DNA from: an uncultured Bacteroidota bacterium
GTDB taxonomy: Bacteria > Bacteroidota > Bacteroidia > Chitinophagales > UBA8649
Direction of reading: 5' to 3'
Assembly (NCBI GenBank): GCA_937139485.1
Contig: CAKZQD010000200.1
Location: forward strand, 1-33,315
Length of the DNA: 33,315 nt
Positions within the stretch are counted from its first letter, which is position 1. Each line of letters opens with the position of its first letter. A program made the translations under genes and the position numbers. The notes under the pieces were generated by a model. It saw only the letters and a list, made by a program, of their open reading frames with translations, did no database searches and was not told where the DNA came from. Shown in pieces: positions 16,890 through 23,589 of this stretch.

Positions 16890-16961
16890 TTCTTATTTTA
16901 TGGTAAAAAAAATATTCTACTGCACTTTTTTGCCACAGCGTTCATTTATGTTTAAAAAGCC

Positions 16962-16969
16962 TATATTTG
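16962..16969 (+). promoter_or_regulatory. -7 promoter element of tpx
   Basis: TATATTTG matches TAnnTTTG and lies 30 bases before the tpx start codon, divergent from the sucA promoter. Confidence 0.6.
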
Positions 16970-16999
16970 TTGTGTTAAAATATTATAAAAGACAGCATT

Positions 17000-17497
17000 A
17001 TGGCACAAATAACATTAAAAGGAAACGAAATACACACTTTAGGAACTTTACCTGAGCTTGGAAGCAAAGCAAAAGATTTTAGCTTGGTACAAAATAATTT
17101 ATCGAAAGTGAGTTTAAAAGATTTTGAAGGGCAAAGATTAATTTTAAACATTTTTCCAAGTATTGATACGGGAACTTGTGCAACTTCGGTAAGAAATTTC
17201 AACCAAAAAGCAGCAAATTTAGAAAATACAAAAGTGCTTTGCATTTCTAGAGATTTACCTTTTGCTCAGGCACGTTTTTGTGGTGCAGAAGGCATAGAAA
17301 ACGCAATTACTCTTTCTGATTTTGTAGATGGAAGTTTTGGGAAAGATTACCAATTAGAAATCACTGACGGACCGCTAGCGCACTTACATTCTAGATGTGT
17401 AATTATCTTGAACGAAAAACACGAAGTAATTTATACTGAGCAGGTTTCTGAAATTGTTGACGAGCCAGATTATGATAAGGCATTGGGGGCTTTGTAG
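17000..17497 (+). CDS. tpx: Thiol peroxidase (Tpx, atypical 2-Cys peroxiredoxin)
   Basis: 165 residues. The peroxidatic Cys60 lies in PSIDTGTCATSVRNFN and the resolving Cys94 in RFCGAEG, matching the two-cysteine spacing of E. coli Tpx. The enzyme reduces lipid and hydrogen peroxides using thioredoxin. It is monocistronic, with its own promoter divergent from sucA. The downstream 106 bases hold a common Bacteroidota-like intergenic string (ACCACAAAGGCACTAAGGAG at about 17509) but no gene. Confidence 0.95.
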   Translation: MAQITLKGNEIHTLGTLPELGSKAKDFSLVQNNLSKVSLKDFEGQRLILNIFPSIDTGTCATSVRNFNQKAANLENTKVLCISRDLPFAQARFCGAEGIENAITLSDFVDGSFGKDYQLEITDGPLAHLHSRCVIILNEKHEVIYTEQVSEIVDEPDYDKALGAL

Positions 17498-17603
17498 GTT
17501 TTTTTTACCACAAAGGCACTAAGGAGCACAAAGTTTTTTCTTTTGATTTTCTATCCTAATCATACTACAATTACTATTTATTAGCTAAGTATTACTACAA
17601 ACC

Positions 17604-18338
17604 TTAATTGGCGACTTTGTAAAAAAGTTGTTCGTTAACTAATTCGCATTTATTTTTTTCAAATACTTTGAGCATTGCTTTATTGGCTTTCATAGTAGAA
17701 CCATAATATTTTTCTACTTTATTTTCTTTAAGAAATTGTAATCCTTGACTATGAATTTCTTGTGCAAAACCTTTTGACCTAAACTCAGGAACTAATCCTA
17801 TATATAAAAGCGTTCCTTCATTTGTAGCATCTTTATATTTATGGGGCAAAAGCATTCCTATTTTTACGTTATCTTTCAAAACAATTTTCCAATTTTCCTT
17901 GTAAGATTCGCCTTCTGTCATTTCTATTAAACCATCAAATTCTTCTTTAGCTTCGAGATTCATATCGCTATCTCCTTTAATGACATCTGAGAAAATACTA
18001 AAAACATCATTTTCAGAAAAATTTGAAATTGATTTATACTCAAATCTACTTTTATTAATCATTTTATAATCAACAAGCGATTTATTAAATATATATTTTC
18101 GTTTTACAAGATCTAGAACCGATAAATTTAAAAAAATGTTAAGCTTCTCTTTAGTTTTACTAGTATTCGACTGAATTTCAAAATCTTTCTGAATTACAAT
18201 TTTGTTAAATTTTTCTAATAAAATTTTGTAGTTGTGTTTATTTAAAACTTCTAAATTTTTAGATTGTACCCAAAATAAGTTTCCAATATTATGTATAAGC
18301 TTTATTTCTGCTTGATGTTGAGATATTACAATATTCAA
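17604..18338 (-). CDS. GNAT-family N-acetyltransferase
   Basis: 244 residues. The acetyl-CoA-binding motif A is LYIGLVPEFRSKGFAQEIH, with preceding strand KIGMLLP and a following AMLKVFEKNKC helix, as in GNAT enzymes. The first ~110 residues are Lys/Asn/Ile-rich and unrecognised, perhaps a second degenerate GNAT half. The acceptor substrate is unknown. It is divergent from hipB and at the edge of the toxin-rich island, but nothing links it functionally to those genes. Confidence 0.75.
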   Translation of the reverse strand: MNIVISQHQAEIKLIHNIGNLFWVQSKNLEVLNKHNYKILLEKFNKIVIQKDFEIQSNTSKTKEKLNIFLNLSVLDLVKRKYIFNKSLVDYKMINKSRFEYKSISNFSENDVFSIFSDVIKGDSDMNLEAKEEFDGLIEMTEGESYKENWKIVLKDNVKIGMLLPHKYKDATNEGTLLYIGLVPEFRSKGFAQEIHSQGLQFLKENKVEKYYGSTMKANKAMLKVFEKNKCELVNEQLFYKVAN

Positions 18339-18445
18339 AGGTTATATTTTCTCAAAAATAAAATAATTTATGCTAATTGATAGAAAATATTTGAACTCAT
18401 ATTTACACCGTGTCAAGTCTTTCCGTTTGCCAACACAACAATAAA

Positions 18446-18504
18446 TGATACTTTTATTATACATTTTTGGCTTATTTTACTATTTTTGTACTATATAAGT
18501 ATCA
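18446..18504 (+). promoter_or_regulatory. hipBA promoter with two inverted HipB-type operators
   Basis: TGATACTTTTATTATACA (18446-18463) and, on the opposite strand, TGATACTTATATAGTACA (18504-18487) match at 15 of 18 positions. The -7 element TATTTTTG (18481-18488) lies between them and touches the second, so binding of the antitoxin would close the promoter. The start codon at 18509 is only 20 bases from the -7 element. Confidence 0.65.
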
Positions 18505-18508
18505 TAAA

Positions 18509-18778
18509 ATGAATATTTACGCCAAAACAGATGATGTTATTCTGCAAGAAATTGGGGAACGAATAAAAGAAACACGGATTTCTAAAAAACTAAGTCAAAA
18601 GGAACTCGCTGAGGCGGCTGGTGTGCAGCGTGTATTGGTAAGTAGAATTGAAAATGGAAACAATTTTAATTTAGCTACGCTCATAAAACTACTCAGAGCT
18701 TTAAGCAAACTAGAGGACTTAGATAAAATTCTTGATGTAGAAAAAGACATAGAACTTTTAAAACTTTTTGAAGAATGA
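18509..18778 (+). CDS. hipB: HipB-like XRE-family antitoxin/repressor
   Basis: 89 residues with one XRE helix-turn-helix: ETRISKKLSQKELAEAAGV, then SRIENG. ATG 18509 is chosen because the upstream ATG-less extension to 18467 passes through the -7 element. The gene overlaps hipA by four bases (ATGA), the usual arrangement of this toxin-antitoxin class, where HipB binds HipA and represses the operon. Inverted operator-like repeats lie just upstream. Confidence 0.88.
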   Translation: MNIYAKTDDVILQEIGERIKETRISKKLSQKELAEAAGVQRVLVSRIENGNNFNLATLIKLLRALSKLEDLDKILDVEKDIELLKLFEE

Positions 18779-20055
18779 GTGTTCAGGTAAAATATAAAGG
18801 CAAATTGGTTGGAAAAGTGGTAATGAACAATAATCAGTACTTTTTCAAATACGAAAATGCTTTTCTAGAACTCGGTGTAGATTTAGCACCGCTTCAAATG
18901 CCTTTGAAAAATAGCAAGGGTAAAATTTATACTTTTCCAAACCTAAATCCGAATACTTTTTATGGTTTACCTGGTTTGATAGCAGATTCGCTTCCAGATA
19001 AATTTGGTAATAACATCTTAAACACTTGGCTCAATAAAAAAGGTAAAGATTTGAGCAGTTTGAATAGTCTAGAACGCTTGAGTTATATTGGAAATAGAGG
19101 AATGGGCGCATTAGAATTTTTGCCCGAAATAAAAAATGAACTTTTTTCAAAATTAAATGATGCTAAAATAAATTTGAATGAATTGTCTGATATTTCTCAG
19201 CAAATTATTTCAAGTAAAAAAGACTTAAAAGTTAATGCGAAAAACAATATTTCTTTAGCACAACTTATAGATGTAGGAACTTCTGCTGGTGGCGCAAGAG
19301 CAAAAGCATTAGTTTCTATCAACGATAAAACGGGAGAAATAAAAGCAGACCATCAGAAAAGTGAAAAGGATTTTTCATATTATATAGTGAAATTTGATAC
19401 TATTTCTGACCAAACTAATGTAAGTACAGAAGTTTGCCTTACGGAATATGCTTACTACAAAATGGCTCGAAAAGCAGGTATAGATATGATGACGTCAAAA
19501 CTTCTAGAAGAAAATGGTCGTTTTCACTTTGCTACAAAACGTTTTGACAGAACAAATTCTGGCGAAAAAATACATACACAGACACTCTGCGCTATGGGTC
19601 ATTATGACTACAGAGATTTTACAAACAATAGTTATGAAAATTTGTTTTATGTAGCCAGAGCTATAAATGTTGACTACAGAAGTAGAGAACAACTGTTTAG
19701 AATGATGGTTTTGAATGTAATAACAAGAAACTTAGACGACCATTCTAAAAATTTTGGCTTTCTGATGACCAAAACAGGAAAATGGAAAGTGAGTCCGGCT
19801 TACGACATCAATTTCAATTACGACCCAAAAGGACTTTTTACGCAGTATCATAAAATGTCTATCAACGGAAAAGTGGAAAATATAAACCGAGCAGATTTAC
19901 TAGAACTTGCAAAGCAAAACTCTATAAATAAACCAGAAAATATTATTAAAGAAATTAAAGAGGCAGCGAGTTTATTTCCTCAAATTGCTAAAAACAACAG
20001 CATTTCTGAAGAATTAAGCACCTATATTGCTTCTTGTTTTTTGATGGAAATTTAA
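18775..20055 (+). CDS. hipA: HipA-family serine/threonine kinase toxin
   Basis: 426 residues, single-chain full-length HipA. The N-terminal subdomain is at about 1-120, the Ser-containing loop GTSAGGARAK (Ser170, equivalent region to the autophosphorylated Ser150 loop of E. coli HipA) follows, and the catalytic core has RNLDDHSKNFG (Asp321, Asn326) and SPAYD (Asp344, metal-binding). Classical HipA phosphorylates glutamyl-tRNA synthetase and causes dormancy; the target here is not known. It is partnered by hipB (four-base overlap) and followed 50 bases later by fic. Confidence 0.9.
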   Translation: MSVQVKYKGKLVGKVVMNNNQYFFKYENAFLELGVDLAPLQMPLKNSKGKIYTFPNLNPNTFYGLPGLIADSLPDKFGNNILNTWLNKKGKDLSSLNSLERLSYIGNRGMGALEFLPEIKNELFSKLNDAKINLNELSDISQQIISSKKDLKVNAKNNISLAQLIDVGTSAGGARAKALVSINDKTGEIKADHQKSEKDFSYYIVKFDTISDQTNVSTEVCLTEYAYYKMARKAGIDMMTSKLLEENGRFHFATKRFDRTNSGEKIHTQTLCAMGHYDYRDFTNNSYENLFYVARAINVDYRSREQLFRMMVLNVITRNLDDHSKNFGFLMTKTGKWKVSPAYDINFNYDPKGLFTQYHKMSINGKVENINRADLLELAKQNSINKPENIIKEIKEAASLFPQIAKNNSISEELSTYIASCFLMEI

Positions 20056-20073
20056 AAATATCATAAATGCTTG

Positions 20074-20103
20074 TATCTTTGATAGTATCAAATGATAGTA
20101 TCA
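20074..20103 (+). promoter_or_regulatory. fic promoter with two adjacent palindromes
   Basis: The -7 element TATCTTTG (20074-20081) runs into a perfect palindrome TTTGATAGTATCAAA (20078-20092) and then TGATAGTATCA (20093-20103), centres 13 bp apart. The half-site GTATCA also occurs in the hipBA operator (18499-18504), suggesting a shared or related repressor. The position of the promoter sets the fic start at 20106. Confidence 0.65.
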
Positions 20104-20105
20104 GT

Positions 20106-21068
20106 ATGAAACCACCTTATGACATTACACCCAAAACGCTAAAATTGATTAGTTCAATTTCTGAAAAATTAGGTGCTATTAATGCCAATTTTCTCAATAA
20201 ACCATCTACTACTTTAAGGAAACAAAACAAGATTAAGACGATTCATTCTTCTTTAAAAATAGAAGGAAACACGCTTACAGAAGAGCAAATAACGGCTTTG
20301 CTAGAAAACAAAAGAGTTCTTGGACCACAGAAAGATATTCAAGAAGTATTGAACGCTATTGCAGTTTACGAAAGTATAAATAAGTACAAAGCGCATTCTG
20401 AAAAATCATTTTTAAAAGCACACCAAAAATTAATGCAGTCGTTAATAGCCGATGCAGTAAAATACAGAAAACAAGGCGTAGGAATAGTTAAAGGATCAAA
20501 AGTAGAACATTTGGCTCCGACTTATGAAAATGTACCTTTTTTGATGAAAGATTTGTTTGCCTATTTAAAAACAGATGAAATTGAATTGATAAAAAGTTGT
20601 GTTTTTCATTACGAAATGGAATTTATTCATCCATTTGTAGATGGCAATGGCAGAATGGGGAGACTATGGCAAACAATAATTTTGATGAAAAAATATCCTG
20701 TTTTTGAATTTATTGCTTTTGAAAAATTAATTAGTGAAAACCAAGAAACATACTATAATGTATTGTCTCAGTGTGATAAAGCAGGAAATTCAACACTATT
20801 TATAGAATATATGTTGTCTATAATAGATAAATCTTTGGATGAATTATTGAATTTTAATAATAGAAACTTTAATACTAAACAAAGACTTGAATACTTTATC
20901 TCATTACACTTCAAAACATTTTCAAGAAAAGATTATATGGATACCTTTAAAGATATTTCTTCTTCTACTGCAAGTAGAGATTTAAAAAAAGGAATTGATT
21001 TAGGTTTATTTATTAAAATTGGAGAAATGAATAAGACAAGGTATAAAATTGTTTGCTTTAAGCTATAA
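20106..21068 (+). CDS. fic: Fic-family AMP-transferase, class II
   Basis: 320 residues. The catalytic loop is canonical: HPFVDGNGRMGR (His175 to Arg186). The inhibitory motif (S/T)xxxE(G/N) is found N-terminally as SLKIEG (Ser49, Glu53), making this a class II Fic with a built-in inhibitory helix, so no separate antitoxin is needed. The C-terminal ~70 residues look like a winged helix (FSRKDYMDTFKDISSSTASR). Such proteins AMPylate target proteins on Tyr/Thr/Ser. An upstream in-frame start at 20067 precedes the promoter and is rejected. Its neighbours HipBA and RES are also toxin families. Confidence 0.9.
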   Translation: MKPPYDITPKTLKLISSISEKLGAINANFLNKPSTTLRKQNKIKTIHSSLKIEGNTLTEEQITALLENKRVLGPQKDIQEVLNAIAVYESINKYKAHSEKSFLKAHQKLMQSLIADAVKYRKQGVGIVKGSKVEHLAPTYENVPFLMKDLFAYLKTDEIELIKSCVFHYEMEFIHPFVDGNGRMGRLWQTIILMKKYPVFEFIAFEKLISENQETYYNVLSQCDKAGNSTLFIEYMLSIIDKSLDELLNFNNRNFNTKQRLEYFISLHFKTFSRKDYMDTFKDISSSTASRDLKKGIDLGLFIKIGEMNKTRYKIVCFKL

Positions 21069-21113
21069 TCAAAAATATAAAAATAACATATTTACTATAA
21101 TCAATAAAAATAA

Positions 21114-21968
21114 ATGCTAGGTCACGAAATCTTACTCCGAAAACTAATGCCATTAAGACATTTTTTAGTTAAAAATTCTATAAATGAAACTAATATTGAA
21201 TCAATAAGGAAATATATTGATAAAATTACAATTCTTACTAGCCTTACATATAAGCAGAAAATAGAAAGTTTTAAGCGTGTAACTATCAACTCAAATATAC
21301 TTGGAGGTAATAAAAGAATAAATGAAATAAGTCATTTAAAATATCCCCCTAAAGAATATGTAAAAAGATATGGAAGGGCTAATAATATTAACGAAAGTGT
21401 TTTATATGCAACTTTTGATCCTATAACTGCCTTATCAGAAATGCGTCCTAAAATTGGTGATTTAATAACCATTTCAACCTGGAAACTAAAAACTGACTAT
21501 GACTTAACTGTAACTCCCATTTTTAAAAACACTACAAAAAATGAAGAAGTTTATAATGGAGTGTCATTAAGAGCAAGTATCGAATATAGAAAATCGCTTC
21601 AACAATATGATGATGACCAATTAAAAAAGCAACTTGATATAATAATTCAATTTATTGCAGACTGTTTTAACAAAGAGGTTGACGATAACAATCATTTTGA
21701 TTATTTTTTAAGTTCATATTATTCAAATAGAATTTTTTGGGAGTTACAAAATGGAGAAATAGATGCAATACTTTATCCAAGTGTGAGACAATCTTTAACT
21801 TTGACAAATATAGCAATTAAACCAAAAATTTTTGATGCGAATTACGAGTTAGAAAAAGTCGAAGAAAGTATTATAAGACAAATTCCGACTAAAGAAAAAA
21901 AAGGTTGGTTTATGGAAGGAACAGATAGTTCAAAAACATTTGATGATAAATTAATTAAATGGAACTAA
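21114..21968 (+). CDS. RES-domain protein, probable NAD+-degrading toxin family
   Basis: 284 residues. The RES pattern is visible: YGRANNINESVLYATFD (Arg88, Tyr98), ALSEMRP (Glu109) and YPSVRQSL (Ser223), the Arg/Glu/Ser set after which the domain is named. Characterised RES toxins break down NAD+ or ADP-ribosylate targets and are neutralised by Xre/MbcA-type antitoxins. No such antitoxin is adjacent; the nearest XRE gene is hipB. An extra N-terminal region of about 75 residues precedes the domain and the protein is longer than most two-gene-system RES toxins. It starts 45 bases after fic. Confidence 0.78.
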   Translation: MLGHEILLRKLMPLRHFLVKNSINETNIESIRKYIDKITILTSLTYKQKIESFKRVTINSNILGGNKRINEISHLKYPPKEYVKRYGRANNINESVLYATFDPITALSEMRPKIGDLITISTWKLKTDYDLTVTPIFKNTTKNEEVYNGVSLRASIEYRKSLQQYDDDQLKKQLDIIIQFIADCFNKEVDDNNHFDYFLSSYYSNRIFWELQNGEIDAILYPSVRQSLTLTNIAIKPKIFDANYELEKVEESIIRQIPTKEKKGWFMEGTDSSKTFDDKLIKWN

Positions 21969-22074
21969 ACCTACCCCACCTCATAAGTCTCGCCACTAAA
22001 CAATAAATCATCAATATTTTTTACTGATGCATTTTCTTTGGCTTCTGCTATTTGATAGTGAATGATTTGATTAG
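21967..22074 (-). pseudogene. Duplicated 3' fragment of korB
   Basis: This stretch repeats 22576-22679, 609 bases away, with about five differences over the first 95 bases. It still encodes the last ~30 KorB residues (QIAEAKENASVKNIDDLLF onwards) and a TAG stop; the final residue changes from Glu to Gly and a His becomes Tyr. It has no start and no upstream korB body, so it is a remnant. Its far end abuts the RES stop codon, and its near end abuts the toxin stop at 22079. Confidence 0.9.
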
Positions 22075-22078
22075 AAAC

Positions 22079-22375
22079 CTAAACAATCTTTCTTTTTATT
22101 AAACTTCTTGCTGAATGATGTATCGTCAAAATATTAATATCACTTTTATCGATATTATAAATAATTCTATAATTTCCGACTATTATTTCTCGAATAGATT
22201 CTATATTAAACTCAGCAACAATTTTTCCTTTCTTAGGGAAATTTATTAAACCTTTACACCTTGAAACTAAATTATTAGTAGTTAATCGTGAATATTTTAT
22301 CGAATCTTTTGCAATATATTCAGCAATATCAGTAAGATCATTTAATGCTCTTTTTGACCAAACTATTTTAAACAC
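22079..22375 (-). CDS. ParE/RelE-type toxin
   Basis: 98 residues with the family layout: IVWSKRALNDLTDIAEYIAK at the start, then REIIVGNYRIIYNI and a final TIHHSARS. ParE members poison gyrase, RelE members cut mRNA on the ribosome; this sequence is nearer the ParE/YafQ-like plasmid-stabilisation type but the target is uncertain. Translation begins at GTG 22375, 13 bases inside the antitoxin gene. The pair is bracketed by duplicated korB ends. Confidence 0.85.
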   Translation of the reverse strand: MFKIVWSKRALNDLTDIAEYIAKDSIKYSRLTTNNLVSRCKGLINFPKKGKIVAEFNIESIREIIVGNYRIIYNIDKSDINILTIHHSARSLIKRKIV

Positions 22376-22545
22376 TCGTCAATATGTTTTAACACTTCTT
22401 CAGTTGTAAAAGTATTTCCTTCTTCAATATCTTTAAGACCTTGTTCTACTTTATCTACTAAGATAATTTTTTCAATAACATCTTCAATCGTAAATTCTTT
22501 AGGCAAAGAATCTATAGTTGCTTTTAATTTTTCTTTAGTAATCAT
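22363..22545 (-). CDS. Antitoxin of the ParE/RelE-type pair
   Basis: 60 acidic residues (MITKEKLKATIDSLPKEFTI, then GNTFTTEEVLKH), matching the small antitoxins that accompany RelE/ParE toxins in Bacteroidota. It precedes and overlaps its toxin by 13 bases. A near-consensus -7 element TAACTTTA at 22557-22550 puts the transcript start almost at the ATG, so the mRNA is probably leaderless. It starts 34 bases downstream of the korB stop. Confidence 0.8.
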   Translation of the reverse strand: MITKEKLKATIDSLPKEFTIEDVIEKIILVDKVEQGLKDIEEGNTFTTEEVLKHIDECLK

Positions 22546-22579
22546 ACTATAAAGTTAGTGAAATTATTTTAAAAAAAAC

Positions 22580-23587
22580 CTACTCCACCTCATAAGTCTC
22601 GCCACTAAACAATAAATCATCAATATTTTTTACAGATGCATTTTCTTTGGCTTCTGCTATTTGATGATGAATGCTTTGGTCGAATGTGACATCTTCTATT
22701 GCTCTTATGACTCCAAAAACGATTGGATTTTGCAAACTTATCAGCATTTGATGAAGCGTTTTGTCTTCTTCTTTGGCATCGTGTACTAAAATATCTACTT
22801 CTGTTATGCCGTTTTCGCCTATTGTTGCTACTTCTAGTTTCAAACCATTCAAGACCAAACCATATTCGTTTTCTTTTCCAAAAAGCATTGGTTTGCCGTG
22901 TTCTACAGTTATTTGAGCGGTATTTCTATGTTCTTTGTCTAGAAATTTATCAAAAACACCATCGTTAAATATCACACAGTTTTGTAGTACTTCTATAATT
23001 GATGTACCTTCAAATTTTTCTGCTTCTACAAACAATTTCGTCATCGCTTTGGGATTATTTCCTGCTATTCTAGCAAAATATCTGGTATTGGCGCCCATTG
23101 CCAATTCGCCAGCAGAAAACGGTTTCTGTACACTTCCAAAAGGTGAGGATTTGGTTTTTAATCCCATTGCAGAAGTTGGCGAAAACTGTCCTTTGGTTAA
23201 ACCATAAATTTCGTTATTGAACAAAATTAAATTCAAGTTTACATTTCTTCTTATTAAATGTATAAAATGGTTTCCACCAATAGCTAGCGAATCGCCATCG
23301 CCAGTAATTACCCAAACGCTCAAGTCTGGATTTGCCAACTTTACACCTGTAGCTATAGCTGGCGCACGACCGTGAATACTGTGCATTCCATAGGTTTCTA
23401 CGTAGTAGGGAAAACGAGACGAACAACCAATTCCTGAAATAAAAACAATGTCTTCTTTCTTTTTGCCCATATCTGGCAAGGCGCGCTGCATAGCACGTAA
23501 AATGACATAATCGTCACAACCCGGACACCACCTTACTTCCTGGTCGCTTTCAAAGTCTTTCGATTTATATTTTACTAATTCTTCCAT
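22580..23587 (-). CDS. korB: 2-oxoglutarate:ferredoxin oxidoreductase, beta subunit
   Basis: 335 residues. Cluster-ligating cysteines are in WCPGC and GIGCSSR; the TPP motif is GDGDSLAIGG followed by NNEIYGLTKGQ. The subunit binds TPP and a 4Fe-4S cluster and oxidises 2-oxoglutarate to succinyl-CoA with ferredoxin as acceptor. 2-oxoacid choice is by resemblance to KorB and is not proven. It follows korA by 2 bases. Its last ~33 codons are duplicated at 21967-22074, beyond a toxin-antitoxin pair. Confidence 0.9.
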   Translation of the reverse strand: MEELVKYKSKDFESDQEVRWCPGCDDYVILRAMQRALPDMGKKKEDIVFISGIGCSSRFPYYVETYGMHSIHGRAPAIATGVKLANPDLSVWVITGDGDSLAIGGNHFIHLIRRNVNLNLILFNNEIYGLTKGQFSPTSAMGLKTKSSPFGSVQKPFSAGELAMGANTRYFARIAGNNPKAMTKLFVEAEKFEGTSIIEVLQNCVIFNDGVFDKFLDKEHRNTAQITVEHGKPMLFGKENEYGLVLNGLKLEVATIGENGITEVDILVHDAKEEDKTLHQMLISLQNPIVFGVIRAIEDVTFDQSIHHQIAEAKENASVKNIDDLLFSGETYEVE

Positions 23588-23589
23588 GT

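Noticed and set aside
20067..20105. ATG 20067 as the fic start
   Set aside because: It lies upstream of the -7 element, so it would not be on the transcript from that promoter.
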